Source: Helopsaltes ochotensis
Lineage: Eukaryota > Chordata > Aves > Passeriformes > Locustellidae
Assembly (NCBI GenBank): GCA_013400155.1
Contig: VXBM01000342.1
Span: 370,970-434,969 of the forward strand
Direction of reading: 5' to 3'
DNA length: 64,000 nt
Shown: one piece after another, positions 1-11,022 of the stretch
Layout of the letters: each line of letters opens with the position of its first letter
Numbering within the stretch: the first letter of the stretch is position 1
The notes under the pieces: model-generated
The model's database searches: none
What the model was told of the DNA's origin: nothing
What the model saw: only the letters and a program-made list of their open reading frames with translations
Program-made: the position numbers and the translations under genes

Positions 1-26
<26 letters not shown>
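1..26. repeat. poly-T run at window edge
   Basis: The window opens with 26 consecutive T. It may be a simple repeat or the A-tail of a minus-strand retro-insertion cut by the window edge; nothing to its left is visible to decide. Confidence 0.6.
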
Positions 27-31
<5 letters not shown>

Positions 32-1780
32 TTATGGCTTAAAGCTGCTTAGGAAATCCGACTGAGCTGTATACCTCAGCTCCTGTTGTAATTCTTGCTA
101 ATCAGAATTCCTGATGATGACGTGAAGGTCTATTTCTTTTGAGGAAAAAGGCTATGGTTCCTCAGTGTGAACAGTTTGGGAGAAAAACATTCAGTAAATG
201 TACCCAAAGGACTATTTTACTTGAGACAACACAGTGATAAACTTGTCTTGCCTGTCTAGCTAAGAAGAAGTTACTGCAGTTCTGGTTGCAGTATGAAAAG
301 TGAAGAGAGGGACTGGGAGGTGAAATTATGTATAGGATCTAAGAAGGTAGGGATAGTTGCTGCTACTAGTTTCTGTAGGCATTACAAGTTTTCTTGCAAT
401 GAATATTGCAAGTTCCTTAGAGGATGATTCCCATTACAGTTTGTAATGGGGACTACTGCCCAATAGTAGTGGATAATAAATTAAATTTTAACAATATCTT
501 CCCCAGTTTTCACATGATAACTAATTAGATTTCTTGCCTTTTTGTTGGTTGGCTTGCTTTGTTTCTGGATTTACTGAATTTCTCTTTTACTTATGAGTTT
601 GCCTGTTTTGGAAAAGGAAATGTTACTTTTCTTCACATTCTGTTAATCTATCTCCCCGTTTGTTAGTCGTTCTAGATGCTGCTAAATTAGAAATGCATTA
701 TAATGGTGTTAAACTCTTTCCCTGACCAGTAAGAAGCAAAAAAAGGTTTTATTTCAGGCTTAGTATTTCTCTTGTAGCAAGACAAATCCAGCACATTGTA
801 TTACTGGCAGAAATAGTATGGTGCTGTTGCCACATGACTCCCATGCAGCTTTTTGCAGTTTGTGGGGCTTTTAGTTTCTGAGAGTGCCTAGGATAGTAAA
901 AAGGTGAGTTTTCAGATCTTGCTAGAAGGGATTAGGAGAGAAGAGAAGAGAAAATACGTGTTTGATAATTATCTGTGGAAAGAATCAACAAATTTTTCAT
1001 TAGAATTTAAAGGAAGAAGATGTATGTAAGCTGAGGGTGAAGGGTAAGAACATCCTGCCTGTAGATCACAGTTTTGTGTAAAATTAGTTGAGAACTTGAG
1101 AGATATCCTAACGGATCTTTACCCTACTCAGTCTGCCAAACGTAGGGCAGAACAGATGCTACATGTTGATGGCAGTGGAATGCCATAGTGCAGTGGTTTT
1201 AAGCTATGAATTGGTGATCTAACTTGATGCTCACTTTAGTGCTGAGGCTTCTTCTCACTTTTATGTCATTTGTCTTATGTGGGCAATTGATGTTTTGAAA
1301 TTTACCTTTGAAACAAACAAACAAACGACCCTTCTGGGCTGCGGACTACTGACAGATTTAACTACAAGCTAATGTTGCAACTGACAGATATTCTTGTAGG
1401 TATGATTGCTGCCTTTTTACTTTCCCTTTGAAAGGAAAAGGGCTTTGAAGCAGTAAGGGAAGCAGTATTGAACCTTTATTTGCAGAACAGATGGAGCTAT
1501 GGAAAGAACCAGTATGAATGCTCAGTTGTTACGATGATTCTCTGCTGCTTTCAGCCACCAGTTTTTTAAGTGACAGGATGCTTGGCATGCTCCCTGCTAG
1601 TTTTGTGAGGAAGCTCCCAGCTTGCTTCATAACAGCAGGCTTCTGTTTTCCATGATGATTCCTGATGTGGACCTTTGTCTTTTAGGTACAGGTTAAAATG
1701 CAAACTTACAATTTCTGTGGAGGGGTGGCCTTTGGTATAGTAAAGAATATTATATATTAGAATTTTGAGAATAGTTTATG
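27..1780. other. noncoding DNA, no recognised feature
   Basis: This AT-rich stretch has no long open frame and no repeat I can name, apart from a short CAAA-type run near 1310-1325. It is interpreted as 5'-UTR intron of MIPOL1 or flanking DNA. Confidence 0.5.
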
Positions 1781-2723
1781 TGTATTGGTTTTATGTGGCA
1801 AGGTTCTTTAGCACAGCAACTACAGAGGGTGTTCCCTGAGAAGCTACTAGAAGCTTCTGTCATGTCTGACAGAGGCAATGCCAGCCAGCTTCAAGATGGA
1901 TCCACTGCTGGCCAAGGCTGACCCCGTCAGCAGCGGTGGCAGCACCTCTGGGGTAATGAAGTTAAGAAAGGGGGGTGGACTGGGAATTCTCACTTGCAGG
2001 TGGAGAGAATAGTTAGAAAAAAAACTCTATAGACACCAAGGTCGGTGACAAAGGACAGGGAGGAGGTGCTCCAGCCATCAGAGAAGAGATTCCCCTGCAG
2101 CCTCTGGTGTAGAACATGGTGAGGCAGTTGGGCCTCTGCAGCCCAGGGACATCCACGGTGGAACAGAGATCTACCTGCAGCCCACAGACGACCCCACACT
2201 GGAGCAGATGTCTGTATCCAAAGGAGGCTGTGACCCTATGGGAAACTTGTGCAGTACCAGGCTCCTGGCAGGCCTATGATAGAGCAGGTTTGCTGGGGGT
2301 GGGGAGAGCCATGGGAGACCCACGTTGGAGGAGCTCATTCATGAATGATTGCACCATGTGGAAGGGACTCATGCTGGAGCAGTTTGTGAATAATTAGTCC
2401 ATGGGAAGCAATCATGCTGAAGTTTATGCAGGACTTTATCCTGCGGGAGGTACCTCAGTCTGAAGCAGGGGAAGAGTGTGAGTAGTTCTCTGCTCTGTGA
2501 TGTGGAGGAGGTGGGGAAAACTGGGAGTAAAGTTAAGCCCAAGAAGAAGCACGAGGAAAGGGTTTTAAAGTTTCATATTTTCCTGACTCAAGTCAGTTTT
2601 GCCCATGATGGTGATTGCTGAGTGAGCGTTTTGTTATATTTTTCTTTTCCCTCTACAGCTGAGGAGGGAGTGATGGAGCAGCTTTGATGGGCAGCTGGAT
2701 TCCAGTTAGCCAGCCCACCACAA
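1781..2723 (+). mobile_element. solo LTR, probably avian ERVL-like
   Basis: This stretch of about 940 bases is richer in G+C than its surroundings. It starts TGTATTGGTTTTATGTGGCA and ends CCAGCCCACCACA, so it has TG...CA ends. Its internal phrases match, from memory, a long LTR common in songbird genomes. Examples are the AAGATGGATCCACTGCTGGC block near 1893 and the later repeated phrases built on 'CAGCCC..GGACATCCACGGTGGA'. No internal retroviral region adjoins it, so it looks like a solo LTR. The flanks (TTATG and ACTTG) do not form a clear target duplication, so the ends are approximate or the copy is old. A 93-codon open frame inside it (2116-2397) is LTR sequence, not a gene. Confidence 0.65.
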
Positions 2724-5700
2724 CTTGAGATATTGCTGGAATTGATCTTTGGTTTTCATAGTATTAATGAATTAAATAGTGTTTTTCAAAATGTTCATAT
2801 GTAGGTTACTGTTCTCTAAAATAAATTAAATTTCTTGAAACTTTTTGTATGACATGTGAAATAGGCACTAAGTACAAGAAACAGACATGATCATGTAAAT
2901 TTTGAATGCCAGTGGATTCCTATCATAATGCAGTATGTGTTGCTTCAGGGTGTACTCTATTTTGTTGAGCATCTAAACATGAAAACAGCTTATTAAATTT
3001 ACTGTGCACCGTTGAACTTGGCCGAGTCTTGCCAAAGACATTGTAATATTTATTTCTTGCTTTTCAGAGGAATTAGAACTCAGTGGTTCAGTTAATTATT
3101 CTGCAAGTGTTTTTTTATTTTGAAACTTAGAGTTCAGGTACATGTGGCCTATGATCAACTTCATTTTGGCCACCAGAATATGTGTACAGCTTATTTTCTT
3201 CCCTTTTTTGTTTGTTAGTTTTTGTTTTGTTTACTTTTGCTTTTCTGTAGTAGGCATGTAGAAGGAGTTTGTTGGGTCGGGTGGTGGATGGGAGGCTGTT
3301 TGTATGTGTGCTGTGACTTGACTGTGCTACATGAGCACCAGATGACTTGCAGGAATGCTCCTGTGGGTTCTAGAGTAGGGGAGGGGTTGAAGGACTGAGC
3401 AGAGTCCATGAGTGATTTACAGGCTGGTTGCCATTATAGCTGCTGAAATATATTCTGGAAATTCACATGGAAAAAAAGCATATAATCCTATTGTTGACTT
3501 CATGTGTAGTGAAAATTGTCATCAATATGTTTGTTTTATTTTTAGCTAATGGGACTAAAATACATGTTCGCAGTATCTGTTATGTAAGAGAAAAAAGTAA
3601 GACACTGGCTGTGGTATCATTTTGTTCAGTATCTCTTGCTAGAGTAGCAAACTCAGGAACAGATCCAACTTCCCTTTAAGTGAATGGCAAAACTCCCATC
3701 GGTCACAAAAGCACAGGATTACGCTGTGGGTTTGGAAGAAATAATTGGTAATGAGTTCAGCTCCTGGAGGGCATTAATTTTTGCACCATGAAATCCGTAA
3801 TAAATTGAGTTAAGGAGATCCACATAACACGCTGGTAGACAAATGTTATCCTTCCTGTCCTTTTATGTAAATCTGTTGAAGACAGAATTTGATCTTTAAG
3901 TTATATGTTCATTTAAATAGTAATATTCTGACTAGCTATGCACTAATTTAAATATTAAGTGTGAAATAAATTAGAAACATCTAATCTGGTGCAGTAATGT
4001 AGTATTAGGACAAAGAAGGATTAAAATGCTTGGTTGTTGTTTCGGTCTTTGGGAGAGGGTGGTAGGTCTCTAGGGAGAGGGTGGCAGTTACCATCAGGGT
4101 TTGTGGAATGAGAGCAGGGTTGTGTCTGAATCTAAACTATTCTGAAAGTGCTGTAAGATGCTCCAGTGTAAGAGAATTTAACATGGGATCAAAACCTGCT
4201 GTACTTGAGGCAAGCAGACTGCATTTTAAATTTATGGTAGTAATTTATTTAAACTGATTTACAAGTTCACTTGTACTTTAGCTTATAAATAAAAATGTGC
4301 AGTTGTAAAGGGAGTATTTAATGCTGAAGAATTACTTCATGGGTGGGCATGTGTATGAGTTGCCCTTGGTGAGACTAGAACGTGAAAATGTTCTTGGTTG
4401 CCAGTTTAACAAAAGAATGATCCTAAGCTTAGATTGGCTTGGTGAAAAGGGCATAGGGCTTTCCAAGGAATGGCAGTTGAGGTGTATGGAAATGAAAAGT
4501 ATTAAAATATTTCTTTTTGTAGAATGTTTACACAATTTAAAATACATTTTTTGTTGTTTCAGTTTTTAGTCCATAAAGTTAAACATGCCTAAAACTTTGC
4601 CATTTTTTTTTTTAAGATGTTGACTTGTTTCCTTTGGGATTAATCGACTCTGCTTTAGTTTTCTTTCATTGCACTATTTCCAAATGTATATGTTTGAGCT
4701 CCTCTCCTTATTAATTCTGATGTTTCAACAGGGGAGAAAGTGGAACCATTCTTCTTACTTGCCTATTGAATTTGATAGGAAAGAAAATACCAGTTTGTAT
4801 AATGTATAATATAAACTATGTTTCTGTTGGTTTTTTCCTATGCTTATGTATTACAGATTTAACTTCATTTTAGGAATTGACTGCCAAAAAGATAAAGCTA
4901 GTTACCAAGAAAAATTGTATCTCAGCCTGCAGCTGAGTGCAGTTAAGAGATCTAAGAACACTGATTGAGCATAATTAGAAAAGCTAAGACATTCCAGTGG
5001 TTCTTCAAAGCTATTGAAAGAAGTTGTGCAAAAATGAGTGTATTCTTTTTTTAAGCATTTATGTCTTTCAGTAATGGTAGGATACTTAGAAGTGATATAC
5101 TTCTTTTTGAAAGTTAGTGCTGTTTGAGAGAGATTATATGGCAAAATGTGAAGATACATATCTAATGCATGTTGGAAATCATAATTTATGCTTCTTTAGT
5201 TGCCTAAATTATCCTATCTTATAATATCATTAGTGGTATTGATAATAAAATCATTAGTATCCATAGAATAGTTTAATAAAGTTATTAGCATTACTCTTAG
5301 AAAGTCACAACTTACTTTCCTTAAATAGTATTCTTAAACTTTCTGTGATCTGCAGTTGGACTTGCTTTAAGATGTTGCTTCTCAATATGTTCTTATAAAT
5401 CACATTCAAGTAAATAAAAATTCACTTAATTTTAGGCATTAAGTGATTAGGGGGTGGGAATGTGTTTAATTGGCTGTGTAAATTTTTAGATACAAGCATG
5501 AAAAACAAAGCCGTATTTTTCATCATGTATTTCTATAGTGTGCTTCTTGTATGTGCACAGACACTGGCAGTTTTTCCATTTGCTGTTGTGGCAGAGTATT
5601 AGGATGTGGTTTTCTTTGTCTGAGATTTGACATAAGCGCTGTGCAATGAGTTTGCTGCTTAGTACCTTCCTTGTAATGAGGAAATTTGCACCATGAAACA

Positions 5701-8700
5701 CCCATTTTTATTTTTTTTTTATTTATTTTTTTATTGAAATTTTTGTAGCTCTTCTTGTAGAGTTTCAGAAATGTGTTCTTATTTTTAGTTTCATTTTTAC
5801 AAATATTCTAGATGAGTGATACAAAAACTATGATAGACATTCAGTTGCTTAGTGCAATCAAAGCTGGCCAATCAAATACTTTGATACAAATTTAAAACTG
5901 TTTTCACAGGTGCTAGTTTACTTTTTTCCACTTTTTTCTTTTTTTTTTTTTTTATTTTTGGCCTCTGCTAGTTGATACCAGGAGACTGCTGACTGTAAAT
6001 ACATTAAAATGAAATAAAAATTAGTCTTGAAGTAGTTAAATATCTCCATTCCCATGATCTATATCTGAAGAAAAACAAACAGTATTTAATGCGTCTGTGT
6101 TCTTGGATCTGTTTGTAATGGTATTTATTTTCATTAAACCACAGGAATCTTGAAGTTTAACTTTTCTCGTTGCTCGTGACTGTATGATGAAAAAGGATGT
6201 AGTTCCACACCTATATCCTTCTCAAGTGAAGCCTGCATTGATGTCATTGTTCCTTAAAGAGACATCAGCTAACCCATAGTTCTGCTCAGTTTTATTTTAA
6301 AGTGCATTTTGATTAAAATTTAAACTTAGCAAGTGGAAAAGTCACTTTCAGCTTTAAAATTTGCTTTTCCTTCAAAATAAAAAAATAAAAAAGATGGTAT
6401 TTTGTTCTCATTTTGTGGTGCTGTATAAAGTTCATTGTAGGAGATTTTCTTTTGCATTAGTCTCTTCAATTGTCATTTATGGGGAAGGAGCTATGTTGGG
6501 AAAACTGAGCCACAGGAGGAGCTATGTGAATTTCCTGATGTCCCTTTTCATCAATTCTCCTTGCATTATAGGATAATACATAGAGCCTCAATTTTACTGC
6601 TCTCTGCTCCATTCCCGTCTTCTTGCTTGACCATCTGTTGGTTGTTTTCAGGTGTTCCTGACTAAATTGGTCACATCTTTTCCTGTGTTTAGGTACTGTG
6701 TGAGGGATGTGGTATTTCAAAGATTTCCCTACCCTGTTCTGAGCCCCGCTCAGCTGCCTTCAACGTGGTGTTGAGTGTGAGGCAGGATGTTTAAAGAAAA
6801 GAGGTGGCGTGGAGTGGTGGAACTCACTGTCCATTTCCTGCACTGTCTCTTTTCTTGCACCAGGTCCTAAGTTGAGTGCTGATCTTGCTAGACATGCCTT
6901 AGAGAACAGAATTGGGCTGACTGCTCAGCCAGCTGTTGGCCCTTGGCAAGCTCAGGCTGAAGTGCTGCACAGAAGGTGTAGCACTGCTTCTTCTTTCTGT
7001 CTAGTCTGCTCTTCTGCAGCCAGAACTCAATAACCTCAGCTAATGGGCATAAAGGGCCCTGGGGAGGGAAAGATACTGCTCTTTTTCACTCCCAGACATG
7101 AATTGAAGGCATGGTGGGGTTACTAAGGCAAGGTTTAAATGGTTCGATTTGAGAAATGCTGCATGTGACAGCAGTAGTCAAATTAATCTTTAAAGTTAGA
7201 TACAGTATAGCTGCAGTTCCTACTGTCCAGAAATACCCTTGAATATGGACAGCAGTTGCCTTCTGAAACTTTGCTTTTGCGTGTTTGAAGACTTTAATTT
7301 TTTAATTAAAAAAGACCACCTCTGATGCCTTAAACTGAGATGTAGTTTTCAGTTGTTTTTGAAAGCTATCTGTGTTTGCTTATTTGCTTGCATTGAGAAG
7401 AAAGAATAAAGCTTCACAATCTGGACTGGGCGTGTCTAGTCATATGCTGCATCTTGTAGAAAAATGGTGCTTCTTTATAAGAGTTTTTGAGACATATTTT
7501 CCAACTGTTAAAGGATAACAGAAGATTTCATACATGTACAACAGTTTCAACCTAGCATGGGAGTGAATGTAATTTGTCGATTGTTTTCTTCTGAAACAGT
7601 AGTGCTTTCTGAATAATCTCACATTATGTCTTCTGAATATCCCATTGGCAAACAGAGATGTGAAATAGCTGTTGAGATTTTGATTTGTTTTTTCCCCAGC
7701 AGCTCTTCCCATAGGTGTGTAGGATCGCACACCAGCAGATGGAGCCCTGTGCCAGCAGCCAGCTTTGAGCAGGCTCGTGGGCGAACCTGCAGCCTCTCTT
7801 ACCTGAGCGCCAGGCGGGAGCGGCTTCTTGAGCATGTATCTGGATTTGTGTTGTTCAGAAAAATTAATATGGCTTTCAAATTAAATATCTACCATTAGCC
7901 GCCCAAGTCAGGGCAGTGATTGTGTGCTGAGATGCTTAGGCACAGCTTTGTGGTGTTCATGATGGGCAGGCAGTGGGGTGAAATACTCTGATCTGTTCCA
8001 GAGTGCTGCAAGGACCAGAGCCCATGTGGCTTGCCACGTTTATTCTGTTCTGAGCCAACTGCATGTCCTTAGGCAAATCTTGGTTGAAACCATCAAAAAC
8101 AGGGCCTATGGGAAGCTCTTAAGAAACTTACAAAGCAGATTAAAACGCAAGTTTTGGGATTTAGTTTTGTGGTTTTGTTTTTCATATATGCTAACTGCTG
8201 ATTTTTTTAACCCATATTTTTGAGTATAGAAAATTGTTAAATAGAGTAGTTCAGAAATTCAAAATCAGCAGTAGCTAATCTTGTGTATTGCCTGTTTTGC
8301 ACACTATGTGTCCACACCCGCAGCCCAGAGCTGTGTTACGTGGCTCAGCTAAATGATAAAGTGGAGTGGGTTTGTTGACATTTGTATCAGCCACTTGTAG
8401 AACTGTGAAAAATGTCCAAGTTTTTTGCAGCTTTCTTTAGAAATCAGTTTATCTGATGTAGTTTAGTATATAGTCAAGTGACTCTAGTGTGAGAACAGTT
8501 CTTAAGCAGCAAGATGCTAATTTTATTTGAAAATTTGAAATGCAGTTCTTAATTTTGAATAGAGAAAAAGGAGGAAAATGTTTGAGAGAAAATAGGTAGT
8601 AAGGTTTTGTTCTTGGGGGGGCACTTCTACTGTGTTTGATCCAATAAGTCTATGCTTGAAATATATGAGAGATTAGTAGTATTCTGTGATTGTAACAGGT

Positions 8701-9169
8701 ATGCCATTTCTATAAAGTATGCCCTGCATTTTTTATTTGAAATTCCAAGTGTCTTAATGTTTACATTTCAAAACAATGGGAAGGGTGTGGGTCCCTGGTG
8801 TTTTTGCTCTGACTAATATTTCTGCACTGTAACACTCCTGTACTGTACCTTATATCTCAAAAGAAAAATTAAGTCATTCTCAAAGCCTGAAGATTTGTCT
8901 GATGACTATATGAATACTGGGCTAAGGTGCAATCTAAAATAATCTTTGGAAATGTGTTTCTACCTGCTGTTCATTATGTGTGTTAAACTGGCATTCAGAT
9001 ATTAAGGGAAGGCACTTAGAAGTGAGATTGTGAAAGCATTTTTCAAAAATAAAGTGCTCAGTTAGAATTCCACTGGAATTGTATCTTTTTTTTCTTTATT
9101 TGTTTCAATGGTTGATAGTCACTTTTGCTTATAGATTGAAAAAATGAAATTATGGATTTTTTTTTCACA
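2724..9169. other. noncoding DNA, mostly featureless
   Basis: AT-rich intron-like sequence with T-rich low-complexity patches at 5705-5735 and 5938-5960. A G+C- and CpG-richer patch lies at about 7690-7850 (see findings). No exon of a known protein was recognised. Confidence 0.5.
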
Positions 9170-9294
9170 TGGCACATAGTTGGATGAGACTTTGAGCGAT
9201 CTGATCTAATGGAAAGTTTCCCTGGCCATGGCAGGGGGTTGGAATGGGTGATTTTCAAGATCCCTTCCAACCCAGACTATGCTGTGGTTCATGG
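9170..9294 (+). mobile_element. CR1 LINE 3' end fragment, + orientation
   Basis: The order TTGGATGAGAC, CTGATCTAATGG, CCATGGCAGGGGGTTGGAA and GATCCCTTCCAACCCAGACT is the conserved CR1 3' untranslated end. It decays into an ATTCTATG-like tail (CTATGCTGTGGTTCATGG). This is a 5'-truncated dead copy of about 120 bases. Confidence 0.85.
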
Positions 9295-9440
9295 TAGCAA
9301 ATGATTACAGCACTCCAGTCATTCGAACCCAATTATTTGTTGCAGTCTGGAGAGGAATTTGTTACTGTTTCAGTGCATTTTTAAAGAGCAGACACGAATC
9401 ACAGCTATAAACGTCCTTGTTCTTTGAAGGGAAACATTCA

Positions 9441-10010
9441 TGTATGGGGTTGACCCCAGCCAGCAGCTAAACACCTGCACAGATGCTCGCTTGCTTCTCC
9501 CCCCAGCAGGCTGAGGAGGAAAATAAGGAGAGTGGAAGAAAACTCGTGGTTCAGGACGACAGTTTAATAAGCAAAGGAAAAGGAGAAGAAGCCAACCAAC
9601 CAGAACTAAAAACAACAAAAATTTATGCAAACGGAGTCACTTGCCACCTCTCACCTGCAGTGCACCATGGTCCAGCCAGTATCAGAGGACAGCTGCTTTG
9701 GAAGAAAAACTGCATATCCCCTTCTTTGCTTTTCCCAGTTTCCATTGCCAAGCAGGACATTATATGGTGTGGGATATCCTTTTGGCTGGTTTGGGTCAGC
9801 TCTGTCCCCTCAGAACTACTTGCTCATGTCCAGGCTACTCTCTGGATGGACAGAGTTGGTGGGAAACAAAAGCCTTGAGGTTGTGGAAGCAGTGCATGCA
9901 ATATTCAGAATACTGGTATGTTATCAGCACTGTTTTAGCTGTAACCCCAAAACACCAAAGTACCATGTGCACAGTTACAAGGGGAGTTAACGACATCTAA
10001 ACCAGAGTCA
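9441..10010 (-). mobile_element. solo LTR, passerine ERVK-type family, - orientation
   Basis: On the + strand the element starts TGTATGGGGTTGACCCCAGC. It continues through a motif order I recognise from a widespread songbird LTR: CAGCAGGCTGAGGAGG, AACTCGTGGTTCAGGA, CAGTTTAATAAGCAAAGG, ATATGGTGTGGGATATCCTT and TTATCAGCACTGTTTTAGCT. It ends near AAACCAGAGTCA. Read on the minus strand, the run TTGCTTATTAAACTGTC contains an ATTAAA polyadenylation signal, which fixes the orientation. Flanking ATTCA (9436-9440) and ATACA (10011-10015) could be a decayed target duplication. Three overlapping open frames here (9483-10000) are LTR sequence, not genes. Confidence 0.75.
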
Positions 10011-10740
10011 ATACAAGTAGTAACACATCTATTCTTTTCTAGAATGTGTTACAAAAAGCATTTTGTAAATTTTTAGCAGCATTGATAATAGATGGATATA
10101 CAGCTTATATTTGTGCGGGAGGAGTTTCTAAATTTATATGAATACAATTTACCTAAGCAAGTCTCAATGTTTAAAATTCTAACAATAATTTAGAAGAAAT
10201 TTTACTTCTATGCAACAGTGATTTCTCACATAAATGAAGTTGCAGCATATATATTTGGCATTAGTGATGTCTTAAGCCACCATTGTTTTGTTCAAGAATG
10301 ATCATGCCCTTTTGTTTTGAGCCATTGTGTTGTGTTCTTTGTCTTTTGATTTAGTTGGTACTAGAGGCAGTGATATTAGCACAAATAAGAAGCTGTAGCA
10401 GAATATAAGTATTTGACTTGAGTGTTTATGAAAATAAGCTTAACCTGCCTCTCAAGGGCATGGTTACAAAGTTTAGCTCATGTTCTTGTTGAGGGGATGT
10501 TTTCTTTGGAGAGGAGGGATTTTTTTCAGAAGAAGCTTGACAGTAAAGCTTTCCGTGAAATACAGGGTAGACCTGAAAAGACAAAATGTTCAGAAAATTA
10601 CATTCCAATGAATGTTTGCCCTTAGAAGCAAAAGAAGAGCTTAATAATCTCGTATGATGCATGAAATGAGTGGTAAAGTCAACAGAGTAGATATACTGGT
10701 CATTGAAAGGTGAGGGAAATAATACAAGCCTTCATTAAAC

Positions 10741-11022
10741 TTGGCCTTTAAATTAAAAAAAAAAATACAGAAACACCAAGTCTTGCACCTGCCAGTGCAT
10801 GGAGAACATCATGAAAAGATGACTGATAACGAATGTTTTTCTGTGCTTGATGCATCAGTTGAGTTTGGCAGTTGCTCTGAAGAAAGTGAAGACCACCTCT
10901 GTGTGTTCAACATTCCTTATGTATCAGCACCTGAGTCCTTTGAGGGATTTTGTATAGTGCCTGAAGCATTCAGCAGGGAAGTACAGCACATGTTGAATAG
11001 CAAAGGAGGACTGATGTTTTGA
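10741..11022 (+). other. unassigned open frame with protein-like composition
   Basis: An open frame spans this stretch, with the first ATG at 10819, and would give 67 residues starting MTDNECFSVLDASVEF. It is rich in Ser/Glu/Phe and ends QHMLNSKGGLMF. It lies just after an A-rich run and an AG. I do not recognise the family and see no clear donor. It could be a decayed retrocopy, an unrecognised LINE piece or chance. It is in the same orientation as MIPOL1 but does not fit the known amino terminus. Confidence 0.2.

Noticed and set aside
2116..2397. 93-codon + strand open frame
   Set aside because: It lies wholly inside an LTR whose DNA phrases are recognisable; no independent gene evidence.
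7440..7835. 131-codon minus-strand frame
   Set aside because: Composition changes sharply between an AT-rich and a GC-rich half, with no recognisable domain.
9483..10000. Three overlapping + strand open frames of 119-131 codons and an 86-codon minus frame
   Set aside because: All are translations of the antisense LTR at 9441-10010.
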